Source: Candidatus Woesearchaeota archaeon (GTDB lineage: Archaea > Nanobdellota > Nanobdellia > Woesearchaeales > JAHWIC01). Taken from it: a stretch of DNA of 31,198 nucleotides. Shown here piece by piece: positions 1 through 6,008 of the stretch. The stretch covers positions 1-31,198 of the forward strand of contig JAHWIK010000023.1 of the NCBI GenBank assembly GCA_019322485.1, read 5' to 3'. A program made the translations under genes and the position numbers. Below the pieces are notes generated by a model, which worked only from the letters and a program-made list of their open reading frames with translations, did no database searches and was not told the origin of the DNA. Each line of letters starts with the position of its first letter. Position 1 is the first letter of the stretch.

Positions 1-20
1 CCTGTATCGATCGCTTTCAT
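1..20 (-). CDS. Start of an unidentified protein (partial)
   Basis: Reading leftward, an ATG at 20-18 is preceded by a strong ribosome binding site (AAGGAGG, 26-32 on the other strand) with five bases between. Only seven codons (MKAIDTG) lie inside the window, so the product cannot be named. The strong Shine-Dalgarno contrasts with the leaderless look of many other genes here, so this mRNA probably has a leader, perhaps including the palindrome at 51-83. Confidence 0.6.
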
Positions 21-50
21 AATATCCTCCTTAAAAAAGCCTATGCAAAA

Positions 51-83
51 TCTAATGCGTTGCCTCAATTGAGGTGCATTAGA
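51..83. repeat. Two-part palindrome between the tRNA gene and the leftmost gene
   Basis: TCTAATGC at 51-58 pairs with GCATTAGA at 76-83, and between them lies the perfect palindrome CCTCAATTGAGG at 63-74. As RNA on the minus strand this is an 8-bp stem, an asymmetric internal loop and an inner 4-6 bp stem, followed by TTTTGC. It sits 13 bases past the tRNA 3' end and 19 bases before the Shine-Dalgarno of the next gene. It could end or process the tRNA transcript, be a leader hairpin, or bind a dimeric regulator. Confidence 0.6.
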
Positions 84-109
84 ATTAAAATAATATGCGT
101 CGGCCGGGA

Positions 110-168
110 CTTTCGAGTGAGACAAAGTTTAGTTGCGCATAAGCGCTTTTGAAAACAGTTGAGCCACT
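110..168 (-). other. tRNA-Gly intron 2 (T-loop)
   Basis: This 59-base intron lies between T-loop residues TTCGAA and T. The outer helix is the T-stem CCGGG/CCCGG and the central helix is TTCG/CGAA. The 3' bulge is AGT, the 5' bulge AA(A), and the inner helix AGTG/CACT. Cutting after the second bulge base on each side restores the canonical T-loop exactly, which is why these limits were chosen. Confidence 0.75.
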
Positions 169-206
169 TTCGAACCCGGATAAACGGCTTGGAAGGCCGT
201 TGTCAT

Positions 207-289
207 TTACGGCAACTGGTTGCGAGTCGTCAGACGAGCTCGTGTGGCTTTATGCCACACCTTGCGTGTCGACCGAGCGTAACCAGTCG
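207..289 (-). other. tRNA-Gly intron 1 (D-loop)
   Basis: This 83-base intron interrupts the D-loop after GGCTA of exon 1. Exon TGGC (ATGGC) pairs with intron GCCG(T) as the central helix. The bulges are TAC on the 5' side and AAA on the 3' side, and cutting after the second base of each gives these limits. Inside, GACTGGTT pairs with AACCAGTT, and a perfect 7-bp hairpin GTGTGGC/GCCACAC lies at 242-260. The 3' junction could be 206 instead of 207. Confidence 0.7.
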
Positions 290-333
290 TAGCCATTAGA
301 CCACCGACGCAATATGCTGTAGAAAGTAATACC

Positions 334-344
334 TCCTTATAAAA
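334..344 (-). promoter_or_regulatory. TATA box of the tRNA-Gly gene
   Basis: On the minus strand TTTTATAAG lies about 28 bases before the tRNA 5' end (310), the usual archaeal spacing for a transcript starting near the mature end. It abuts the 3' end of the DHH gene, so the tRNA probably has its own promoter rather than depending on read-through. Confidence 0.55.
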
Positions 345-1376
345 TTAACCCATCTCTTTCCTTAAAATTTCTAAGAATTCGTTAAAATCATCTTCTTTAA
401 CACAAGCTCCGCAGGCATGCTCATGACCACCACCGTAGCCGCGCACATTAAGCAAAGCCTTTTGCAAAACATCCCTTATAATAACCTTTGATGACCTTAA
501 GCTCATGCGAAGCTCATCATCTTTCTTCCTTCCGATTATAATTATCTTGTTTGGATACCTGTAAAGAAGCTCATTTGACAAGTCTCCTGTAAAGCTCATC
601 TCGTTCGCACTGTACATAAAGACCAGAAACTTGTCCTTGCCTGCATTCTTGATAGCTGATTTCAATAAGTGCTCATACCTTGTGTTTATCTTCTCATACT
701 TTTTGTATATGAACTTCCCTCTTGGAGTTTTCTGCTCAAGTATCTCATAAGGGTCGCTTATGCGTGTCATGGTTTTTACACATCTCATGACCTCTCCAGT
801 CTTTCCTTTAAGCATAAATGACAATATCCTTGACAGCTTGCCAAGCTCAGTCCCAAACAGAATCTCTGGAGCTGTCTTTTTCTTCTTGTCAACCAACTTA
901 GGGTATTGCTTTGCAAATTCCTTGTAGAAATCAGGAACAAACCAGTCTCCAATGCAGCCAACAGTTGCTATCCATAGGTCATTTTTTGTTATCTGGTAGC
1001 ACAATGCAGTTGCAGGCACATTCTTCTTAGGGTCTTTGACCCTTGGATTAAAGTATTTGACCTTTGCCCTGTCCAAAGGCTCGTGGTGGTCAATCCATAT
1101 CACAGGCCTTTTTACCTCGTCTATAAAATACTGGTCAACAATCGCAACATCCACAATAAAAATCTTATCGGGGGAGTATTCCTCAACCTTTCTTAGGAAC
1201 TTCTCATCAATCCTTGGAACACTCTTGACAGCAATCCCATGCCCTTCTCTTATGTACCTATATAACAAAAGAAATGAGCACAATCCATCCGGGTCATCGT
1301 GAAATAAGAACAAAGGATTCTTGCATGTAATTAATTCCTCCCTTACCTGTTTTACCTGAGTTGGTGTTAATCCCAT
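345..1376 (-). CDS. DHH/DHHA1 family phosphoesterase
   Basis: The protein has 343 residues. The DHH superfamily hydrolyses phosphoester bonds of nucleic acids or small nucleotides using Mn ions; it includes RecJ, NrnA oligoribonucleases and cyclic-dinucleotide phosphodiesterases. Visible motifs are HDDPDG (26-31), the Asp in IVDVA (76), IGDW (142-145), the signature IDHHEP (95-100), and the C-terminal DHHA1 motif GYGGGHEHACG (313-323) that binds substrate. The length fits short archaeal DHH proteins rather than full RecJ or the longer GAN nuclease, and no OB or CBS domain is seen. It lies 16 bases downstream of the DUF362 gene on the same strand, so the two are probably cotranscribed. Superfamily is certain; substrate (short RNA, ssDNA or dinucleotides) is open. 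Confidence 0.88.
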   Translation of the reverse strand: MGLTPTQVKQVREELITCKNPLFLFHDDPDGLCSFLLLYRYIREGHGIAVKSVPRIDEKFLRKVEEYSPDKIFIVDVAIVDQYFIDEVKRPVIWIDHHEPLDRAKVKYFNPRVKDPKKNVPATALCYQITKNDLWIATVGCIGDWFVPDFYKEFAKQYPKLVDKKKKTAPEILFGTELGKLSRILSFMLKGKTGEVMRCVKTMTRISDPYEILEQKTPRGKFIYKKYEKINTRYEHLLKSAIKNAGKDKFLVFMYSANEMSFTGDLSNELLYRYPNKIIIIGRKKDDELRMSLRSSKVIIRDVLQKALLNVRGYGGGHEHACGACVKEDDFNEFLEILRKEMG

Positions 1377-1392
1377 CTTAATTTATTGGCTC

Positions 1393-2349
1393 TTACTTTT
1401 TTAATAATCTTTCCATTTCTTTTATATGTCCGTAGGGGTCTTTCCTGTGTACCTCTAGGAAAATATTCTTTCCTGCTTTCTTGTTTATCAAATCAACTGA
1501 TTCATTCTCAATCTCGACTATATCCTCGGATGCTAGATACCCCACATCATCACAGATTATGGGGCCATTCTGAGCCATACAATCACATAGCTTTGCTATC
1601 TCCTTAAGAACATTGATGTAATAAGCTTTCTTTACACTTGATACAACTGCAAATGCCCCCTCTGCAAGCAAAGCATCAAAAGAAGCTACCTTTGGCTTTA
1701 ATGCCTTTTGAGGACACACATAAACACACACATTGCAGCCCCAGCAATTATCATAATCAACCTCTATCTTTTCTTTGCCCACTGTTATTGTAGCTACAGG
1801 ACATGCTTTAACGCATGCCTCGCATTTTATACATTCTCCGACAATAATAGGCCATGATAAATGGTGTATGTCTGTTTTAGTTTTCTTTGAAACACCGCCC
1901 ATCCCAAGGTTTTTTACTGCCCCTCCAACACCAGAGCACATATGCCCCTTTACATGTGTAAGTACAAGCATGCCATCTGCTTCTGTAAGTTGTTTACAGA
2001 CCTCTGCCTTTAGATGTGGTGTCTTTACAGTCTTAGATTCTTCTGAAATTATTATTGGACAGCTAATGCTTTCTTCTGTAAAGCCGTTCTCAGCCGCAGT
2101 TTTCAAATATTTCTTTGCTGTATCTCTTCCGCCTTGATACATTGCAGGGCTGTCAAACAGAAAAGGCATGCAGCCATTCTCTATTAATATAGAAATAACC
2201 TGTTTTACAAACTCTGGCTTGAGGTATGTCTTGTTTCCATGCTCCCCCATATGCAGCTTTACAGCTATTTTCTCGCCTGACTTAAACCTTTTAGTGAGCT
2301 CAGGCTTAACTTTTTCTATGAATTCTTTCTCTGATTGTGAAAAGAGCAT
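1393..2349 (-). CDS. DUF362 protein with two 4Fe-4S ferredoxin clusters
   Basis: The protein has 318 residues. The N-terminal half matches the DUF362 family, with the conserved stretch from THVKGH (131-136) through the glycine-rich GVGGAVKNLGMGG. A ferredoxin module follows with two CxxCxxCxxxC motifs: Cys 173, 176, 179, 183 and Cys 202, 205, 208, 212. DUF362-ferredoxin proteins are cytoplasmic, oxygen-sensitive redox proteins whose reaction is not settled. A minus-strand TATA element (2370-2380) lies about 26 bases before the ATG, so translation is probably leaderless. It diverges from the Nre gene and leads into the DHH gene. Confidence 0.87.
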   Translation of the reverse strand: MLFSQSEKEFIEKVKPELTKRFKSGEKIAVKLHMGEHGNKTYLKPEFVKQVISILIENGCMPFLFDSPAMYQGGRDTAKKYLKTAAENGFTEESISCPIIISEESKTVKTPHLKAEVCKQLTEADGMLVLTHVKGHMCSGVGGAVKNLGMGGVSKKTKTDIHHLSWPIIVGECIKCEACVKACPVATITVGKEKIEVDYDNCWGCNVCVYVCPQKALKPKVASFDALLAEGAFAVVSSVKKAYYINVLKEIAKLCDCMAQNGPIICDDVGYLASEDIVEIENESVDLINKKAGKNIFLEVHRKDPYGHIKEMERLLKK

Positions 2350-2369
2350 AAACCAGCATTATCCTGCTT

Positions 2370-2405
2370 CTTTATAAGTTTTTATCTTTAGAAAACTATT
2401 TAATT
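2370..2405. promoter_or_regulatory. Divergent TATA boxes for DUF362 (-) and Nre (+)
   Basis: In this 77-base spacer, CTTTATAAGTT (2370-2380) serves the minus-strand gene starting at 2349, and ACTATTTAATT (2395-2405) serves the plus-strand gene starting at 2427. Each is centred about 26-27 bases before its start codon, the spacing expected for leaderless archaeal mRNAs. No operator repeat was seen between them. Confidence 0.55.
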
Positions 2406-2426
2406 CCCAAAATATTCTATGGCATT

Positions 2427-3653
2427 ATGCAGATTAGATGTCTAAAATGCAAAGGTCGCGGTTTCTGCGGTAGAAGTTTCTGTCCATTAATTGCAAAATC
2501 ACAGGCAGCAGTTAAGATTAAGAAAGAGCTTGGCAAAGAGGATTTCTACGGCTCAACACCAACACCTTTTGTCGGCAGATACGGGTATCCTAACATAAAT
2601 GTAGGCATATTGTCTTTACAGGACACAACAGAGGACGCATGGCTTTACGATGCTCCAAGACACTGGTCTAAAGAGAATTTTGATATTATCCGTATTGCAA
2701 ATTTTAGAAGCGAATTAGTAAATTCAAGATTTAAAGCAGACATAAGGGATAGAAGTAAACTATTGGAGATAAGCCAGGAAGTAGGAATGGCTTCCAAGCC
2801 AGTTGATGTTGAGGTTAATCTTGAAGCTAAACCAAGATTTAGGCTGAGCACAGACCCATACACAGCTCCGATGGGGCCAAATGCTAAATTGAAGAAAGCA
2901 GAAATCACTTCTAACCCAAAAATTCCCCATAAAGTCGACAAAGTTGTCAGCGATACAGACTTTAAGGCAATGGATGCCATATCATATCTTTATGACAATG
3001 AATTTGATGAAGGGTTTTTAACAAAATTATTGAGCATTGGCTCTCTGGGAGTAAACAAGAACCGCAAATTAGTGCCAACAAGGTGGAGTATAACAGCAAT
3101 TGACGATGCAATCGCAAAAAAACTAATTCCTAAGGTGCATCAATTCCAAGAACTTGATTATACAGCTTTCTTTGGAAGCTACTTAGGCAATTATTATCTT
3201 CTTTTGGCATTCCCAGAGCCGTGGAGCTATGAGCTGTTTGAGACATATCTGCCTAAAGCAAGCTGGAATGTTAATGATGAGGTAGTTTACATGACTGATT
3301 ATGAGGGTTATAATGGCCGCAAGGATTATGCAGAGAACTGTGCAGGCGGTTATTATTCTGTAAGGATGGCAATACTTGAGAAACTGGCTCAATCAAAGAG
3401 GCAGGCCTCTGTTTTATCCTTGAGATTCATCACAGGAGAATATGCCATGCCTCTTGGGGTGTGGGTTACCCGCGAGGCAGCGAGAAAGGCTTTGCAAAAC
3501 TCAATACAGTTTGCGTCGAGGGAACTGATGCTCAAGTACGCAAGAAACCTGATTAAGAAGAAATTCAATTATGATTTAGATAAATTATTAAACAAGAGCA
3601 TATTACTGAAGAATATTAAAACACAGAGAAAACTAACATCTTTTATTTCATAA
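2427..3653 (+). CDS. nre: Nre family DNA repair protein
   Basis: The protein has 408 residues, a normal length for archaeal Nre proteins, which act in DNA damage repair and bind the PCNA clamp. The N-terminus carries a zinc-finger-like cluster of Cys 5, 8, 14 and 19, then the family-typical PTPFVGRYGYP and the block around TTEDAWLYDAPRHW. The C-terminus ends in QRKLTSFI, an archaeal PIP-box (Q..L..F.), matching the known clamp-binding tail. A TATA box 27 bases before the ATG suggests a leaderless transcript. Two bases separate it from the HEPN-like gene, so they are probably translated from one mRNA. Confidence 0.9.
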   Translation: MQIRCLKCKGRGFCGRSFCPLIAKSQAAVKIKKELGKEDFYGSTPTPFVGRYGYPNINVGILSLQDTTEDAWLYDAPRHWSKENFDIIRIANFRSELVNSRFKADIRDRSKLLEISQEVGMASKPVDVEVNLEAKPRFRLSTDPYTAPMGPNAKLKKAEITSNPKIPHKVDKVVSDTDFKAMDAISYLYDNEFDEGFLTKLLSIGSLGVNKNRKLVPTRWSITAIDDAIAKKLIPKVHQFQELDYTAFFGSYLGNYYLLLAFPEPWSYELFETYLPKASWNVNDEVVYMTDYEGYNGRKDYAENCAGGYYSVRMAILEKLAQSKRQASVLSLRFITGEYAMPLGVWVTREAARKALQNSIQFASRELMLKYARNLIKKKFNYDLDKLLNKSILLKNIKTQRKLTSFIS

Positions 3654-3655
3654 AA

Positions 3656-4456
3656 ATGGAGCTTGAAGATTTTAGAAGAAGTGTATCAAACTTTAACAAT
3701 GCCCTGAATAGGATAAAATCTAGTAAGATAGATTTAAACAAGCCTGTGCGCAAGGATTTGTCAATACACGACTTCAAGGAAAAGCAGAAAGACTATCAAA
3801 TTTCTAGTTATAGGAAATATTTCTCAGACCTTAAATCAAAGGCAGTTGGGTTAAGTGCCCTGACAAGGCATAACCCCTCAAATTCAAACGCTATTCTGGA
3901 AATAAACAAGCTGATTAGCGAGGCTTCTGGTTATTTTAACAGCAATGAATTAGACAAACTAAGCAGTATCCTAAGCAAGATAGCAAGCATGTCACTGAGC
4001 ATTAAGGCACCAGCGCAAACAGCAAGGAAAGCGCCAGTACAGAAAATAGAAAAACGCCTGTCAATGGAGATAACCGGGATTCCCTTGGACATAAAAACCG
4101 ATGTTGAGTCCGATTTAGACGAGTTAGATAAATGTTTTAAGGCTGGCTGTTTTAGAAGCGCAGTTATCTTGTGCGGCAGATTGTTGGAAACTGCTTTACA
4201 CAGGAAATACTATGAGTCAACAGGCATTGATTTGCTCGAAAAAAGTCCTGGAATTGGCCTGGGAAAGATAATTGCAAAGCTTACTGAGAAAAATATACAT
4301 CTTGACCCTGGCTTGGCACAGCAAATACACCTTATCAATAATGTCAGGGTATTTTCTGTGCATAAAAAACAAGAGCCATTCAAACCCTCTAAAGCGCAGA
4401 CACAGGCAATAATGCTATATACTGTTGATGTTCTTAGGAAGATTTTTAGAAAATGA
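3656..4456 (+). CDS. HEPN/DUF4145-like protein
   Basis: The protein has 266 residues. The first 120 are helical and charged without a recognised domain. Residues 150-266 resemble the DUF4145/HEPN fold: a helix pair with FRSAVILCGRLLETALHRKY, then GLGKIIAKL, then R231-V-F-S-V-H236. That is the R-x4-H motif which in active HEPN proteins forms an RNase site. Many HEPN proteins cut RNA, while others only bind partners. It starts two bases after the Nre stop and overlaps the next gene by four bases (ATGA), indicating translational coupling. A role in a DNA-damage response is only an inference from position. Family match is moderate. Confidence 0.6.
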   Translation: MELEDFRRSVSNFNNALNRIKSSKIDLNKPVRKDLSIHDFKEKQKDYQISSYRKYFSDLKSKAVGLSALTRHNPSNSNAILEINKLISEASGYFNSNELDKLSSILSKIASMSLSIKAPAQTARKAPVQKIEKRLSMEITGIPLDIKTDVESDLDELDKCFKAGCFRSAVILCGRLLETALHRKYYESTGIDLLEKSPGIGLGKIIAKLTEKNIHLDPGLAQQIHLINNVRVFSVHKKQEPFKPSKAQTQAIMLYTVDVLRKIFRK

Positions 4457-5322
4457 TAGGAGCATATAAAATAATTACATGGGCTGTTATAATAGTTGTT
4501 TGGGTTCTCTTGATATCATTGTACACTGCTTACATGGCAACACACCCGCCAAGACAGCCTATAGATGCAACACCTAAGGACATTAACCTTGATTATGAAT
4601 CAGTAAGCTTTGATACAGAAGATGGTGTTGAAATAAAGGCATGGTTTATTCCAGCTGAAGCTAAAACCAAGCTTACAGTTATTGCTCTGCACGGCTACCC
4701 ATTCAACAAGGCAAACATACTTGGATTTGCTAGATTCCTGCATGAAGACTATAATCTGCTGTTCTTTGACTTCAGGGCAATGGGCGAAAGTGCAGGCAGA
4801 CTGACAACCGGCGGCTTAAATGAGCAAAAAGACCTTGCAGCTGCAATAAAATACCTGAAAGAAAAAAAGAACATAACAAAGGTTGGCACTCTTGGATTCT
4901 CTTTAGGAGCAGCAGTCTCAATATTATCTGCTAAGGATAACCCTGAGATAAAGGCAATTGTTTCAGACTCAGGCTATGCAACCCTGGATAGGATTATCAG
5001 GTCAATGTACAGGCAGTTCTTCTTCTTTAAAGCACCCTTTGTCAAAGGCTCTGAGTTCTTTGCAAAGGTTTTGTTTGGGATTGATGTAGCTAAGGTCTCG
5101 CCTTTGGATGAAATTAAGCAAATGAATGTTCCAATCTTATTCATCCATGGAGAAAAAGACTCCCAGATACCCGTCGAGAACTCTAAGTTGCTGTATGAAG
5201 CAGCAAACCAGCCAAAGGAATTATGGATAATCAAAGAAGCAGACCACGGCGAATCACATTACCTAAAAGGAAAAGAATACGAAAGAAGGGTTTTGGAGTT
5301 TTTTTATAAGCACCTAGGGTAG
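4453..5322 (+). CDS. Membrane-anchored alpha/beta hydrolase
   Basis: The protein has 289 residues. A single N-terminal transmembrane helix (about 6-28) is followed by an alpha/beta-hydrolase domain. The oxyanion motif LHGYP is at 79-83, the nucleophile elbow GFSLGA gives Ser150, the likely acid is Asp236 in GEKDSQIP, and the catalytic His265 is in ADHGESH. The topology resembles BAAT/dienelactone-type serine hydrolases (esterase or peptidase). Which side of the membrane carries the domain is not settled; the few positive charges before the helix leave both options. It is coupled by ATGA overlap to the HEPN-like gene and meets the next gene tail to tail with no gap. Confidence 0.85.
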   Translation: MIGAYKIITWAVIIVVWVLLISLYTAYMATHPPRQPIDATPKDINLDYESVSFDTEDGVEIKAWFIPAEAKTKLTVIALHGYPFNKANILGFARFLHEDYNLLFFDFRAMGESAGRLTTGGLNEQKDLAAAIKYLKEKKNITKVGTLGFSLGAAVSILSAKDNPEIKAIVSDSGYATLDRIIRSMYRQFFFFKAPFVKGSEFFAKVLFGIDVAKVSPLDEIKQMNVPILFIHGEKDSQIPVENSKLLYEAANQPKELWIIKEADHGESHYLKGKEYERRVLEFFYKHLG

Positions 5323-5556
5323 TTAATCCCTGACAAATCTCTTCTTCAACTCAGCAGGCATATTAACTATAAGCTCCTGTATCTCTACCTTAGGCTCTTC
5401 CACTCTTCCGCAGGCAATCCTCATGTGTATATCATCAAGACTGACTGTTTTCAGGAAATCAGTCTTCATATTCAGCATAGGATGCCCGTTCCCTTCTATC
5501 ACACCTTTTGGTGACATTTCCAGTTTGTTTTTTTCAATTAATTTCATTATCATCAC
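5323..5556 (-). CDS. Small hypothetical protein
   Basis: The protein has up to 77 residues and no recognised family. It is acidic-to-neutral with a short C-terminal segment ELIVNMPAELKKRF. The first codon read here is GTG at 5556, directly abutting the stop of the MgtC-like gene. ATG codons at 5553 and 5547 are equally possible, and a weak AAGTGAT before 5547 favours that last one. Position implies cotranslation with the MgtC-like gene. It has no signal peptide, membrane segment or cysteine pair. Confidence 0.55.
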   Translation of the reverse strand: MMIMKLIEKNKLEMSPKGVIEGNGHPMLNMKTDFLKTVSLDDIHMRIACGRVEEPKVEIQELIVNMPAELKKRFVRD

Positions 5557-5973
5557 TTAATCAACTTTTTTCATTCTTCCGAAAATTAAAACACCTAATA
5601 CAACCAAGGTTACAATTGCTGATAATGTATAGGCTCCAGCGCCAATACCCAGGCCAACAGCTGCCATAACCCATAGGCTTGCAGCAGTTGTCAAGCCGCG
5701 CACATTGCCGCGCGAAGCTATAATAGCACCAGCCCCTAAGAAACCAATGCCAGTAACCACACCAGCTGCTATCCTGGCAGGGTCCCCCCCAAAATAATCA
5801 ATGGAGATAATAGATATCAGGGTTGCACCCAGGCAAACAAGCGCATGGGTCCTTAGACCAGCTGGTTTATGGCCGGTTTTGCGCTCTAAACCAATTATGC
5901 TCCCTAAAATTAATGCAAGAATAATTTTTATGATATGTTGAAGCTCAACACCTAAAAAACCTGGAATCGTCAT
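5557..5973 (-). CDS. MgtC/SapB family membrane protein
   Basis: The protein has 138 residues with four hydrophobic helices, matching the MgtC/SapB transmembrane domain: GSIIGLERK near 20-28, the GLRTHALVCLGA block, GIGFLGAGAII, and GLTTAASLWVMAAVGLGIG. The cytoplasmic C-terminal domain of long MgtC proteins is absent, as is common in short homologues. Some members support growth at low magnesium or modulate ATP synthase, but the function of archaeal ones is unknown. A TATA element at 5995-6004 lies about 26 bases before the ATG. Confidence 0.88.
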   Translation of the reverse strand: MTIPGFLGVELQHIIKIILALILGSIIGLERKTGHKPAGLRTHALVCLGATLISIISIDYFGGDPARIAAGVVTGIGFLGAGAIIASRGNVRGLTTAASLWVMAAVGLGIGAGAYTLSAIVTLVVLGVLIFGRMKKVD

Positions 5974-6008
5974 ATAACAAGCACCTGGCTATTCATTTAA
6001 ATAATTTT

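Larger units (their letters stand above)
96..310 (-). tRNA. tRNA-Gly (anticodon UCC) interrupted by two introns
   Basis: The ends form a perfect acceptor stem: GCGTCGG (310-304) with CCGACGC (103-97), discriminator A at 96, no encoded CCA. The anticodon stem ACGGC/GCCGT encloses the loop CTTCCAA, giving anticodon UCC (glycine). The T-stem strands CCGGG (179-175) and CCCGG (108-104) are 66 bases apart, and the D-arm is separated from its 3' strand by about 83 bases. Removing 207-289 and 110-168 leaves exons 310-290, 206-169 and 109-96, a 73-base cloverleaf with the canonical T-loop TTCGAAT. Both junctions can form bulge-helix-bulge structures, the substrate of archaeal splicing endonuclease. 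There is no intron at the usual 37/38 site. A one-base shift of either junction of the first intron remains possible. Confidence 0.85.

Noticed and set aside
110..289. Split or permuted tRNA gene instead of introns
   Set aside because: All parts are in normal 5' to 3' order on one strand with paired junctions, so ordinary introns explain it without trans-splicing or circular permutation.
1775..2137. 120-codon frame on the plus strand within the DUF362 gene
   Set aside because: It is antisense to the ferredoxin cluster region, whose cysteine motifs are clearly coding on the minus strand.
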